This document shows, in pieces, positions 28,204 to 36,936 of a DNA stretch of 64,000 nucleotides. This DNA comes from Myxococcales bacterium (GTDB lineage Bacteria > Myxococcota_A > Polyangia > Polyangiales > Polyangiaceae). Each line of letters opens with the position of its first letter. The stretch's first letter is position 1. A program made the translations under genes and the position numbers. The notes beneath the pieces are model-generated. The model was not told the origin of the DNA. It saw only the letters and a program-made list of their open reading frames with translations, and made no database searches. The stretch covers positions 52,114-116,113 of the forward strand of contig JACPVJ010000149.1 in NCBI GenBank assembly GCA_016191785.1. The letters run 5' to 3'.

Positions 28204-29763
28204 ATGACGAGGCCCTTGCTCCTCAGCGGCTTCATGGCCACCGGGAAGTCGACGGTGGGGCGGCGGGTGGCCGAGCTCGAAGGCGTGCCGTTCGAGGACC
28301 TCGACGCCCGGATCGAGCAGCGCGCCGGCGCCAGCATCTCGGAGATTTTCGAGTCGGCGGGCGAGGCCGGGTTCCGAGAGCTCGAGCAGGGCGAGCTCGA
28401 CCGCGCCCTCGCGTCCGACGTGCCACGGGTCGTCGCGCTGGGCGGCGGCGCCCTCGGGTCCCGAGCGATCCGGCTGGCCGCGCTGGAACACGGTTGCGTC
28501 GTCACCCTCGAGGCGTCGCTCGACGTCGTGCTGGCACGAGCCGGCTCGGTGCCACGCCCGCTGCTCGCCGGAGCGGATCCGAGAGCCCGGGCGGGTGAGC
28601 TGATCGAGGCGCGACGGGCGGCCTATGCCGAGTGCCATGCGCGGGTGAACACCTCGGACGGTGACATCGAGCGTGCGGCGCGCGAGGTCCGAGACGCCTG
28701 GCGACGTGAACCGATCGCCGTCGCCTCAGGTGAGCAGAGCTACTCGGTCGAGGTCGGCCACGCGGTGGCTCGGGAGCGTCTGCCCGCGCTGCTCGGGGCG
28801 ACGACCGGCACGCTGGTGGTCACCGACGTGAACGTCCAGGCGGCGCAGCGCGAGACCCTGGACCACCTGGCCCCGGGTGCCGGGCTCTTCGTGCTTCCGG
28901 CAGGCGAAGAGCACAAGACACCCCGGGCCCTCGAGGCCGTGTGGCGCGCGGCGCTGGCCCGCGATCTGGACCGCAGCGGCACCTTTCTGGCCTTCGGGGG
29001 CGGCGTGGTCTCCGACATCACCGGCTTCGCGGCGGCGACCTGGATGCGCGGCACCCGCTGGCTGGCGGTGCCGACCACCCTGCTCTCGATGGTCGACGCC
29101 TCGGTGGGCGGCAAGACGGCGGTCGACCTCGATTCGTCCAAGAACGGCGTCGGTGCGTTCTGGCAACCCAGCGCGGTGCTGTGCGACACCGCGCTGCTAT
29201 CGACCGAACCCGAACGGAGCTTCGTGAGCGGGCTCGCCGAGGTCGTGAAGAGCGCGCTGGTGGGCGATCCCGAGCTCTTGAAGACGCTGGCGGAGAAGGC
29301 CGACGCTCTGCGCCGGCGTGATCCGTCCGCCCTCCGCGAGATCGTTCGGCGCAGCGTCGGGGTGAAAGCTCGAATCGTGTCGCGGGACGAGCGCGAGCAG
29401 GGCCCGCGCCGACTGCTGAACCTGGGCCACACCCTGGGGCACGCGCTCGAAGCGTGCACCGGATATCAGCGATTCACCCACGGCGAGGCCGTCTCGCTGG
29501 GACTGGTGTCGGCGCTGCAGATCGGGCACCGGCTCGGCGTCACACCTGGCCCCCTCGCTGTGCAGGTGACCGAGCTGCTCGCGCGCCTGGGGCTGCCGAC
29601 CGAGCTCGGCGAGGCGCCGGTCGCGCAGGCCGTCGAGCTCTTGGCTCGCGACAAGAAGCGCCAAGGCACCTACATCCACTTCGTGATGGTTTCCGAGGCT
29701 GGCCGCACGAATACGCAGCTTCTCCCCATCGAGCAGCTGCGCCGCCTCGCGCTTGGCCCCTGA
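28204..29763 (+). CDS. aroKB: Bifunctional shikimate kinase / 3-dehydroquinate synthase
   Basis: A 519-residue fusion of two shikimate-pathway enzymes. Residues 1-170 are shikimate kinase: Walker A FMATGKST (10-17), the shikimate-binding DLDARIE and FRELEQ, and ALGGGAL. Residues about 175-519 are 3-dehydroquinate synthase: FGGGVVSDITGFAAATWMRG (NAD/metal), VPTTLLSMVDASVGGKTAVD, LNLGHTLGHALE and HGEAVSLG with the Zn ligands. Both halves keep their active-site residues. The kinase half lacks an obvious defect, so both steps are probably carried out. The two usually lie next to each other as aroK-aroB; the fusion is known in some bacteria. Confidence 0.92.
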   Translation: MTRPLLLSGFMATGKSTVGRRVAELEGVPFEDLDARIEQRAGASISEIFESAGEAGFRELEQGELDRALASDVPRVVALGGGALGSRAIRLAALEHGCVVTLEASLDVVLARAGSVPRPLLAGADPRARAGELIEARRAAYAECHARVNTSDGDIERAAREVRDAWRREPIAVASGEQSYSVEVGHAVARERLPALLGATTGTLVVTDVNVQAAQRETLDHLAPGAGLFVLPAGEEHKTPRALEAVWRAALARDLDRSGTFLAFGGGVVSDITGFAAATWMRGTRWLAVPTTLLSMVDASVGGKTAVDLDSSKNGVGAFWQPSAVLCDTALLSTEPERSFVSGLAEVVKSALVGDPELLKTLAEKADALRRRDPSALREIVRRSVGVKARIVSRDEREQGPRRLLNLGHTLGHALEACTGYQRFTHGEAVSLGLVSALQIGHRLGVTPGPLAVQVTELLARLGLPTELGEAPVAQAVELLARDKKRQGTYIHFVMVSEAGRTNTQLLPIEQLRRLALGP

Positions 29764-29810
29764 GCAGGCGGACAGACTTAGCGAAGTGACACGCAGCGCC
29801 CGCGCGATTC

Positions 29811-29840
29811 TTGGCGTGCTCGCTCGGCTCTCGATACACT
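29811..29840 (+). promoter_or_regulatory. Possible sigma-70 promoter for the 29885 lipoprotein gene
   Basis: TTGGCG (29811-29816), an 18-base spacer and TACACT (29835-29840), 45 bases before ATG 29885. GAGG sits 4 bases before the ATG. Matches are partial, so the call is tentative. Confidence 0.35.
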
Positions 29841-29884
29841 TCTGGTGAGCTTGCGCGATATAGCGCGTACGACTCAGAGGTTTC

Positions 29885-30604
29885 ATGCGCCGGTTCTTGA
29901 CCAAGGCAATCGTGATTGGTGGACTCTTGGCCCCCGTGGCCCTGGCGACGCCAGGCTGCGCCGAAAACGACACCATGCTGTTCGTGCGCGCGGTGCTCAA
30001 GCTGCAACCGGGTGAGTGCATCGCCAAGGGCGATGCCAGCTCGATCATGTTGCTCGGTGGGGTGATGGATCTGCACTTCACCAACACCTACAGCGCGGCG
30101 CTTCTGGTGGGAAACCAGCTGGTCCGCCGCGGCTCGAAGAACCAGCTGCGGACCGAGTCGAACCGCGTCGTGCTCAAGGGCGCCGAGGTCACGCTGCTCA
30201 CCGACCAAGAAGAGACCATCGCCGAGTTCACCGTTCCGGGCGTCGGCTTCGCCGACGTCTCCGGTAGCGAAGACCCAGCCTACGGCGTGATCGCAACCAC
30301 GCTGATCCCGGCCGGCGTGGGCGTGAGCCCCGGGTCGCTCTATCTGGTCGAGGTGCGCGTCTTCGGCGAGACCCTCGGAGGCACCGAGATCACCTCGGCG
30401 GCGCTGCGCTACCCGATCTACACCTGCGACAAGTGCCTGATCAGCTACCCCCTGGAGGCCGCCGATCCGGCACAGCTGCCGACCTACTCGTGCACCTCGA
30501 CCGACGAGTTCGACGAACCGCTCCCGTGCTCCATCGGCCAGGACGACTACATCGACTGTCGAGTCTGCGCAGCCTCCGATCCTGCTTGTCAGACGCCGAG
30601 CTGA
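29885..30604 (+). CDS. Hypothetical lipoprotein
   Basis: A 239-residue lipoprotein (MRRFLTKAIVIGGLLAPVAL, lipobox TPGC). The mature part looks like an all-beta domain (NTYSAALLVGNQLV, AEVTLLTDQEETIAEFTVPG), followed by a Cys-rich tail with CDKC and CRVCAASDPAC that could form disulfides. I do not recognise the family, although similar short lipoproteins are common in Polyangiales. A clear GAGG ribosome site supports the start. The next gene begins 8 bases after its stop and also encodes an envelope protein. Confidence 0.65.
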   Translation: MRRFLTKAIVIGGLLAPVALATPGCAENDTMLFVRAVLKLQPGECIAKGDASSIMLLGGVMDLHFTNTYSAALLVGNQLVRRGSKNQLRTESNRVVLKGAEVTLLTDQEETIAEFTVPGVGFADVSGSEDPAYGVIATTLIPAGVGVSPGSLYLVEVRVFGETLGGTEITSAALRYPIYTCDKCLISYPLEAADPAQLPTYSCTSTDEFDEPLPCSIGQDDYIDCRVCAASDPACQTPS

Positions 30605-30612
30605 CGCGTCCC

Positions 30613-31179
30613 ATGAAGGGCGTCGCCTTCCTCGCCTTGGCGGCGACGCTCTTGGTCCACGAGACGGCTCGCGCCGAGCCCCAGTGGAACGCCAGCGCCC
30701 TCACCGGCGTATGCGGGCGAGGTACCGGAGGCTCGTACTTCGACGACACGTGCTGGTACAACGGGGTGCGCGCCGACGTGCTCTTCGGCCGCGACCGCTA
30801 TTCGGACCTCAGCGCCGGACCCTTCCTGGGGGTGACCACGGCGGGGTTCGACGACCTCCGGATCGGAGGGGGCGCGACGCTGCTCTTGCCCGTCACCCAG
30901 TATTTTCCCCTCGGGCTGTCCGGCGGCGCCCACGCGCGCAACGCCGACGGCAGCTGGACCCCCGGGGTGTCGGGCTGGCTCTTCTTCGGCAGTCGTTCGT
31001 ACAACTTCCACTCCCGCTACGTGATGGCGGGCGGCCTGCTCTTCGGCGTCGAGCACGATCTGCGGGACCCGGACCAGAACGCGGTGGTGATCGCCGCCCA
31101 GATCGACGGGCTGGTGCTGGCCCTGCCGTTCGTCCTCGGATACGAATGGCTCGCCGGCCGCAACGAGGACGACGACTAG
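30613..31179 (+). CDS. Secreted beta-rich envelope protein
   Basis: A 188-residue protein with a signal peptide cleaved after ETARA. Alternating strands (DLSAGPFLGVTTAGFDDLRI, ATLLLPVTQYFPLGLSGGAH, VMAGGLLFGVEHDL) suggest a small outer-membrane barrel, though the protein ends in an acidic tail (NEDDD) rather than an aromatic residue. It is 8 bases after the lipoprotein gene. No family recognised. Confidence 0.6.
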   Translation: MKGVAFLALAATLLVHETARAEPQWNASALTGVCGRGTGGSYFDDTCWYNGVRADVLFGRDRYSDLSAGPFLGVTTAGFDDLRIGGGATLLLPVTQYFPLGLSGGAHARNADGSWTPGVSGWLFFGSRSYNFHSRYVMAGGLLFGVEHDLRDPDQNAVVIAAQIDGLVLALPFVLGYEWLAGRNEDDD

Positions 31180-31183
31180 GTTC

Positions 31184-31516
31184 CTACAGCTCGGGGGACG
31201 GCTGCGGCGCGCCGTCGGCCTCGGCCTCGGGCAGCGCGTCCAGCGCCGCGTCGATCCGGTTCAAGACCGAGCGAAGCATCTCGCGCGACGCGGCCTCGGC
31301 GGCGACACGACGCGCCCGCTCTTCCTCGAGATCGTGGGCGAGGGAAATCGCGGCCAAGAGCAGGGACTGCGGCGAAACCGCGCGACCCACGCCGGCGAGC
31401 TCTCGGAGCCGACCATCCACCAGCTCGGCCAGGCGCTTGAGCTCGTCTTCGCCGGCAGAAGCCACGACCCGATAGGTCTGGCCCCCGACCCGAAGCTCGA
31501 CCGGCGCGCGGCTCAT
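31184..31516 (-). CDS. zapA: ZapA cell-division protein
   Basis: A 110-residue ZapA-family protein, which bundles FtsZ filaments at the division ring. The N-terminal beta part VELRVGGQTYRVVASAGED matches the family, followed by LAELVDGRLRELAG and a long coiled coil (LLLAAISLAHDLEEERARRV). The start ATG is clear. It is convergent with the preceding envelope gene. Confidence 0.8.
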   Translation of the reverse strand: MSRAPVELRVGGQTYRVVASAGEDELKRLAELVDGRLRELAGVGRAVSPQSLLLAAISLAHDLEEERARRVAAEAASREMLRSVLNRIDAALDALPEAEADGAPQPSPEL

Positions 31517-31561
31517 GTGGCGACCGTAGCACTGGACATGTCGGATGGAAATGCTCCGCGA

Positions 31562-32047
31562 TCAGCGGAAGAGACGGAGCAGCATTTCGACCGCGACCCG
31601 CTCGATGGCGTCGGCCGCGGCGCGGCCCTCGACGCGGACCCGCACCAAGGCGTGAAAGCAGCCCACTGCGGCTAGAAGCCGCGCCTCGTCGACGCCGCCC
31701 GCGATGACGCCAGCGCTCCGCGCTTCTTCCAGCGCGCCGCGCAAATGCTGGCGTGCGAGCAGCGCGCAGCGCGAGCTCGAAGCGGATGAAAGGAACGCCC
31801 CGACCAATTCGGGGGAGTCGCTGGCCGCTGAGAGCCAGGCAGCAATCACGCTGCGCAGCCGCTCGCGCGGCGCAACGGCGGTGCGCAGCGCCCCGTCGAC
31901 GCGCGCGGCAACGAGCAGCGCGGCGCTGCTCTCCACCGCGCGGGTGGCCTGTTCGAGGCTCGCAAAGTGCGCATAGAAGGTGTTTCGGCCTTTGCCCGCG
32001 CGCCGCACGATGCTCTGCACGCTCGGGGTCTGGCGCTCGTTGAGCAT
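31562..32047 (-). CDS. TetR-family regulator, N-terminal start unresolved
   Basis: At least 161 residues. The recognition helix region is NTFYAHFASLEQ with VQSIVRRAGKGR before it, the TetR-type HTH; the rest is a helical ligand/dimer domain. ATG 32047 falls inside the HTH and removes its first helix. The same frame continues upstream with HRSELIRATAE, exactly what a TetR first helix should look like, up to a TAG at 32147-32149. Yet no ATG, GTG or TTG is found in that stretch. Either a rare start codon is used, or the 5' end is damaged. A strong GGAGGG lies upstream at about 32168. It is divergent from bioF. Confidence 0.65.
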   Translation of the reverse strand: MLNERQTPSVQSIVRRAGKGRNTFYAHFASLEQATRAVESSAALLVAARVDGALRTAVAPRERLRSVIAAWLSAASDSPELVGAFLSSASSSRCALLARQHLRGALEEARSAGVIAGGVDEARLLAAVGCFHALVRVRVEGRAAADAIERVAVEMLLRLFR

Positions 32048-32149
32048 CTCGGCGGTGGCGCGGATCAGCTCACTGCGGTGGAGCGCCCACCGCTCGGCTG
32101 GACTGAGCCCGCGTTGGTAGAGGCCTCGGGGGGCGATGCAGAAAGACTA

Positions 32150-32163
32150 CTCTGTTTTTATGC
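32150..32163 (-). promoter_or_regulatory. Candidate operator half, motif GCATAAAAACAGAG
   Basis: Read on the minus strand it is GCATAAAAACAGAG. It matches 12 of 14 positions with ACATAAAAACATAG on the plus strand at 32251-32264. The two copies face opposite ways across the TetR/bioF divergent region. This copy overlaps the probable translation start area of the TetR gene. Confidence 0.35.
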
Positions 32164-32250
32164 TCCCTCCAAAAACGGCCGTGAAACAGCCTGGATCTGG
32201 CACAGGAATCGGTTGTTTGGAGCTAACTGTTGGAAATCATTCAATACTAT

Positions 32251-32264
32251 ACATAAAAACATAG
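32251..32264 (+). promoter_or_regulatory. Candidate operator half, motif ACATAAAAACATAG
   Basis: Second copy of the 14-base motif, 87 bases from the first and in the opposite orientation. It overlaps the TATACAT -10-like element, so binding here could repress bioF. Confidence 0.35.
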
Positions 32265-32353
32265 CCGTCTCAATCCTCTCTTCAGAGCGCCTGCCGCGCG
32301 ATCTCGGCGGGTCCCTCCCGCCCCCGACGGGAAGCTGCTATCAGTTCTCCGAG

Positions 32354-33466
32354 ATGCTGGATTTCCTAGAGGCCGAGCTCGCCGAAATTGGCCGTTTGGG
32401 CCTTCTTCGCGAGGTTGCCGGGGTTCGGCCCGACCTGATCGACGTCGCCTCGAACGACTACCTGGGCTACGCCCGCGACCCTGTTTCACGTGCAACACTG
32501 CTCGAATGTGAAGCTGAGCCCGGGGCGGGGGCCTCCCGCCTGATCTTTGGCACCACCGCGGCTCATCTGGACCTGGAAACCGAGCTCGCCGATTGGGTCT
32601 CCCTCCCCTCCAGCCTGCTTTTCTCCAGCGGATACGCCGCGAATCTCGGCCTGATCCAGGCCGTTTGCGTCCCAGGTGATCTCGTGGTCTCGGACGGCCT
32701 GAACCACGCCTCGATCATCGACGGATCGCGGCTTTCTCGAGCCAAGGTGGAGATCGTCCCCCACCGCGAACCGGCGGCAACAGAGCGCGTGCTGGCGGCG
32801 GGAGGCTACCGCCGCGCGTTCGTCGTGACCGAGTCGTACTTCAGCATGGACGGCGATCAGGCCGACTTGGCGGCGTTGCGAGAGATCTGCGACCGCTACT
32901 CGGCTGCGCTGTTCGTCGATGAGGCCCACGCCCTCGGGGTCTTCGGGCCGCAGGGCGCCGGGCTCTGCCGGGCGGCTGGAATTGCCCCGGACGCGCTGGT
33001 AGGAACGCTGGGGAAGGCCGTGGGAGCCCAGGGTGCGTTCGTGGCGGGCTCGAAGAGCCTGACTCGCTGGCTCTGGAACCGCGCCCGCAGCCTGGTCTTC
33101 TCGACCGGCACGTCCCCCCTTCTGGCTCGCGTGACCCTTGGGCAGGTGCGGCGCGCACGCGGCGATGATCCCGCGCGGTCGCGCCTGGCGCAGGCCGCCG
33201 TGGCTCTCCGCGCCCGGCTGCAGGCTGGAGGGCTTCGGCTGGCACCCGAGTCCACGGGGCCCATCGTCCCGGTCTTGCTGGGCGACAACGCTCGCGCTCT
33301 GCGCGTGGCCGAGGCACTGGGCGCGGCGGGCTTCCGGGCCCAGGCGATCCGGCCGCCGACGGTTCCGGCGGGCGGGGCGCGGGTGCGAATCACCGTGTCA
33401 GCCAGGCTGGACGACGCTACGCTCGCCCGCCTGGCAGAATGTCTGATCCGCGCCTGCGCCGAATAG
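32354..33466 (+). CDS. bioF: 8-amino-7-oxononanoate synthase
   Basis: A 370-residue PLP enzyme of the alpha-oxoamine synthase family. It has DVASNDYLGYARDP (about 33), GAGASRLIFGTTAAH, the PLP-contacting DEAHALGVFGPQG and the Schiff-base Lys in VGTLGKAVGAQG (about 220). The family also contains serine palmitoyltransferase and KBL; the overlap with bioD decides for biotin synthesis (pimeloyl-ACP/CoA plus alanine). ATG 32354 gives the standard N-terminus; the open frame reads far upstream into the regulatory region. The stop lies 28 bases inside bioD. Confidence 0.88.
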   Translation: MLDFLEAELAEIGRLGLLREVAGVRPDLIDVASNDYLGYARDPVSRATLLECEAEPGAGASRLIFGTTAAHLDLETELADWVSLPSSLLFSSGYAANLGLIQAVCVPGDLVVSDGLNHASIIDGSRLSRAKVEIVPHREPAATERVLAAGGYRRAFVVTESYFSMDGDQADLAALREICDRYSAALFVDEAHALGVFGPQGAGLCRAAGIAPDALVGTLGKAVGAQGAFVAGSKSLTRWLWNRARSLVFSTGTSPLLARVTLGQVRRARGDDPARSRLAQAAVALRARLQAGGLRLAPESTGPIVPVLLGDNARALRVAEALGAAGFRAQAIRPPTVPAGGARVRITVSARLDDATLARLAECLIRACAE

Positions 33467-34119
33467 TGGTCGTCGGGACGGGAACCGGCGTGGGCAAGAC
33501 GCGTGTCACGCTCGCCCTCGCCCGGGCCCTCCGCCGCCAAGCTCCGACCGTTGCCCTCAAGCCGGTCGAGTCCGGCGAGGGCGGCGACGCGTCGGCCTTC
33601 GACGCCGACAACTCGGTGCGGGTGACGCCGCATCCCTGCGTCGCGCTGCGGGCGGCGCTCTCGCCACACCTGGCCGCCCGACTCGAGAGCCAGGTGTTCC
33701 ACGTGAGAGCGCTGGTGGACTGGGTTGAGAACTGCGAGCGCGCACTTGCCATATATGACGCTATATCACCATACATTTACTCGCTGGTCGAGACCGCCGG
33801 GGGCGCGCTGTCCCCTCTGAGCCCGGAGGCACGGAACCTCGACCTGGCGGTGGCCCTCGATCCCGCCGTGGTGGTGCTGGTCGCCCCGGATGGCCTCGGC
33901 GTGCTGCACGGCCTGAGCGCGACCCTGATCGCGCTCAGGGCCCTCGGCCGACCCCCGGACGTGGTCGCGCTCTCGGCGGCGTGGACTGACGCTTCGACCG
34001 GGACCAACGCCGGCGAGCTCCGGCTGCTGGGCATCGCCGACCCGGCCTTCGTCCTGGGGCCCGGCGAGGCCGACGCCGAGCCGTTGGCCCAGGCGGTGAT
34101 CGCGGCCTTCAGGCGCTGA
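33439..34119 (+). CDS. bioD: Dethiobiotin synthetase
   Basis: A 226-residue ATP-dependent carboxylase making dethiobiotin from 7,8-diaminopelargonate. The P-loop is VVVGTGTGVGKTRV (residues 10-23), followed by ALKPVESG with the substrate Lys. SLVETAGGALSPLS corresponds to the usual VEGAGG metal site, with Thr where most have Gly. The start overlaps bioF by 28 bases. It ends by overlapping the convergent ABC gene by 11 bases. A short run of AT-rich, rare codons at 33750-33780 stands out in an otherwise GC-rich gene. Confidence 0.85.
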   Translation: MSDPRLRRIVVVGTGTGVGKTRVTLALARALRRQAPTVALKPVESGEGGDASAFDADNSVRVTPHPCVALRAALSPHLAARLESQVFHVRALVDWVENCERALAIYDAISPYIYSLVETAGGALSPLSPEARNLDLAVALDPAVVVLVAPDGLGVLHGLSATLIALRALGRPPDVVALSAAWTDASTGTNAGELRLLGIADPAFVLGPGEADAEPLAQAVIAAFRR

Positions 34120-34759
34120 CGACCCGTCCGCTCTCGATCCGAACCGTCCGCGCGCCGAGCCGGTCCGCCAACCCCGGCGCGTGATTGACGACGATCACGA
34201 TCGCGCCGCGCTCGCGCTCTTCGAGCAAGACGGCCTCGAGCCGCTCGGAGCTCGCAGGATCCAGCCCCGAGAAGGGCTCGTCGAGAAGCAAGATCGACGG
34301 CGCGTGGACCAACGCCCGGGCCAGGGCGATGCGCTGCTTCTGCCCTCGGCTGAGGGTGGAGACGCGCCGGTCGCCGAACGAGCTCGCGCCGACGCGTGCG
34401 CAGGCGGCGTCCCAGGCCGGTCTCGGATCGAGCCCTCGAAGTCGGGCTGCCAGCTCGACGTTCTGACGACCGGTGAGCTCGCGGTAGCAGTGCGACTCGT
34501 GGGCGACCCAACCGATCTGCTCGCGGGCCAGCTCGCGGTCGGGTCCGTTGGGGTGATAGTGCACCGTCCCGCTGCTCGGCGCGAGCACGGTGCCGACCAC
34601 CGCCAGGAGGGTGCTCTTGCCGGCGCCGTTCGGGCCCTCCAAGAAGACCAGCTCCCCCCGGGCGAAGTCCACCGAGACCCCCCGCAGCGCCAGCGTCGCC
34701 CCGAACAGGCGCGTGACCGCTCGGACCTCGATACGCTCGACTTCACCCACGCGCGCCAC
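34109..34759 (-). CDS. ABC transporter ATP-binding protein (CcmA-like)
   Basis: An ATPase of about 216 residues. Walker A is EGPNGAGKST, the signature is LSRGQKQRIALARAL and Walker B is ILLLDEPFSGLD, followed by the H-loop VVNHAP. The overall look is that of haem-exporter CcmA (ATP-binding part of CcmAB), but no ccmB or other permease gene is adjacent, so the assignment stays at family level. Three GTG codons (34768, 34759, 34750) are possible starts; 34759 has the best spaced G-rich site. Divergent from moxR. Confidence 0.8.
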   Translation of the reverse strand: MARVGEVERIEVRAVTRLFGATLALRGVSVDFARGELVFLEGPNGAGKSTLLAVVGTVLAPSSGTVHYHPNGPDRELAREQIGWVAHESHCYRELTGRQNVELAARLRGLDPRPAWDAACARVGASSFGDRRVSTLSRGQKQRIALARALVHAPSILLLDEPFSGLDPASSERLEAVLLEERERGAIVIVVNHAPGLADRLGARTVRIESGRVVSA

Positions 34760-34880
34760 GAATACCACACCCCGACCAAAGGGCGTCCTTCCCCCCGGCA
34801 TCGAACCTTTCCGAAGTCGTGCTAGACGTCCTATTGTTGGGGACCCGGTCCCGCCCGACCCCCGTGCTACCATCCGCCCG

Positions 34881-35846
34881 ATGACGTCCTCTGCCGTAGC
34901 CCTGGACAACGAGCGCATCGAGCGTCTCGCGGAGCTGCGGCAGGCCATCGAGCGCGCGCTGGAGGGCAAGACCGCCGTGGTCGAGCTGGCCATCATTGCC
35001 CTCTTGGCCCGGGGGCACCTGCTCATCGAGGACGTCCCGGGAGTGGGGAAGACGACGCTGGCGCGGGCCATCGCCCGCTCCCTCGGCGGCGAAATGCGAC
35101 GGGTGCAGTTCACGAGCGACCTGCTCCCGAGCGACGTGCTCGGCGTCTCGGTCTTCGACCAGCGCGCCGGCGACTTCTTCCTTCGCCAAGGCCCGATCTT
35201 CGCGAACGTGCTCCTGGCCGACGAGATCAACCGCGCCAGCCCTCGCACGCAGTCGGCGTTGCTCGAGGCGATGAACGACGGCCAGGTCTCGATCGACGGA
35301 AAGACGATCCCCTTGCCGGAGCCGTTCTTGGTCGTGGCGACCCAGAACCCCCAGGACTTCACCGGGACGTTCCCCCTCCCCGAGTCGCAGCTCGACCGCT
35401 TCATGGTTCGCCTGCGCATCGGCTACCCGCCGCCGAACGTCGAGACTCGGCTGATGCTCGAGCCCGACGGCGATCGCGTGGACGGCGTGCCCGCGGTCTT
35501 GGATCCTCAATCCCTGGTCGCCCTTCAGCGTGAGGTCGACCGCGTGGTGGTGGACGGCGCGCTCGGTACGTACCTGCAGGCGCTGATCACCGCGACGCGA
35601 TCGACGCCGACCCTGGCCCTGGGCGCGTCCACCCGGGCGGGCATGAACCTGTCCCGCGCGGCAAAGTCCCGGGCGCTCTTGAACGGGCGTCGTTACTGCA
35701 TCGCCGACGACATCCACGACCTGGCCGTGCCGCTCCTCGCGCACCGCGTGCGGCTGGCGGCACACGCCGAGGGCTACGTGCCGACCAGGGAAGAGGCCGA
35801 GGCAGCGGTGCGCGACGTCGTCGCCCGCGTGCCCGTGCCGCTCTGA
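34881..35846 (+). CDS. MoxR-family AAA+ ATPase
   Basis: A 321-residue MoxR AAA+ protein. Walker A is EDVPGVGKTTLARAIA (about 50), Walker B is VLLADEINRASPRTQSALLE, and sensor 1 is VVATQNPQDFTGTFPLPESQ. This class works as a chaperone that activates or matures partner proteins encoded next door. It is 7 bases before a DUF58 gene, which is the usual moxR-DUF58-transglutaminase set. ATG 34881 starts directly after the noncoding gap. Confidence 0.9.
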   Translation: MTSSAVALDNERIERLAELRQAIERALEGKTAVVELAIIALLARGHLLIEDVPGVGKTTLARAIARSLGGEMRRVQFTSDLLPSDVLGVSVFDQRAGDFFLRQGPIFANVLLADEINRASPRTQSALLEAMNDGQVSIDGKTIPLPEPFLVVATQNPQDFTGTFPLPESQLDRFMVRLRIGYPPPNVETRLMLEPDGDRVDGVPAVLDPQSLVALQREVDRVVVDGALGTYLQALITATRSTPTLALGASTRAGMNLSRAAKSRALLNGRRYCIADDIHDLAVPLLAHRVRLAAHAEGYVPTREEAEAAVRDVVARVPVPL

Positions 35847-35853
35847 GGCGATC

Positions 35854-36932
<1,079 letters not shown>

Positions 36933-36936
<4 letters not shown>

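Larger units (their letters stand above)
32048..32353. other. AT-rich divergent regulatory region between the TetR gene and bioF
   Basis: Just over 300 bases, clearly poorer in G+C than the flanks, especially 32150-32280. It contains the unstarted 5' end of the TetR frame (32048-32146) and an inverted pair of a 14-base motif. TATACAT at 32249-32254 is a possible -10 element without a good -35. No small gene is visible. Confidence 0.5.

Noticed and set aside
31184..31561. 6S RNA next to zapA, as in enterobacteria
   Set aside because: The gap after zapA is only tens of bases and shows no long hairpin; there is no room.
32354..33466. Serine palmitoyltransferase reading of the alpha-oxoamine synthase, tempting beside ceramidase-like genes
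   Set aside because: The gene overlaps bioD by 28 bases, so BioF is far more likely.
34109..34759. Cytochrome c maturation operon (CcmA)
   Set aside because: The ATPase resembles CcmA but no CcmB, C, E or F gene is next to it; kept as a general ABC ATPase.
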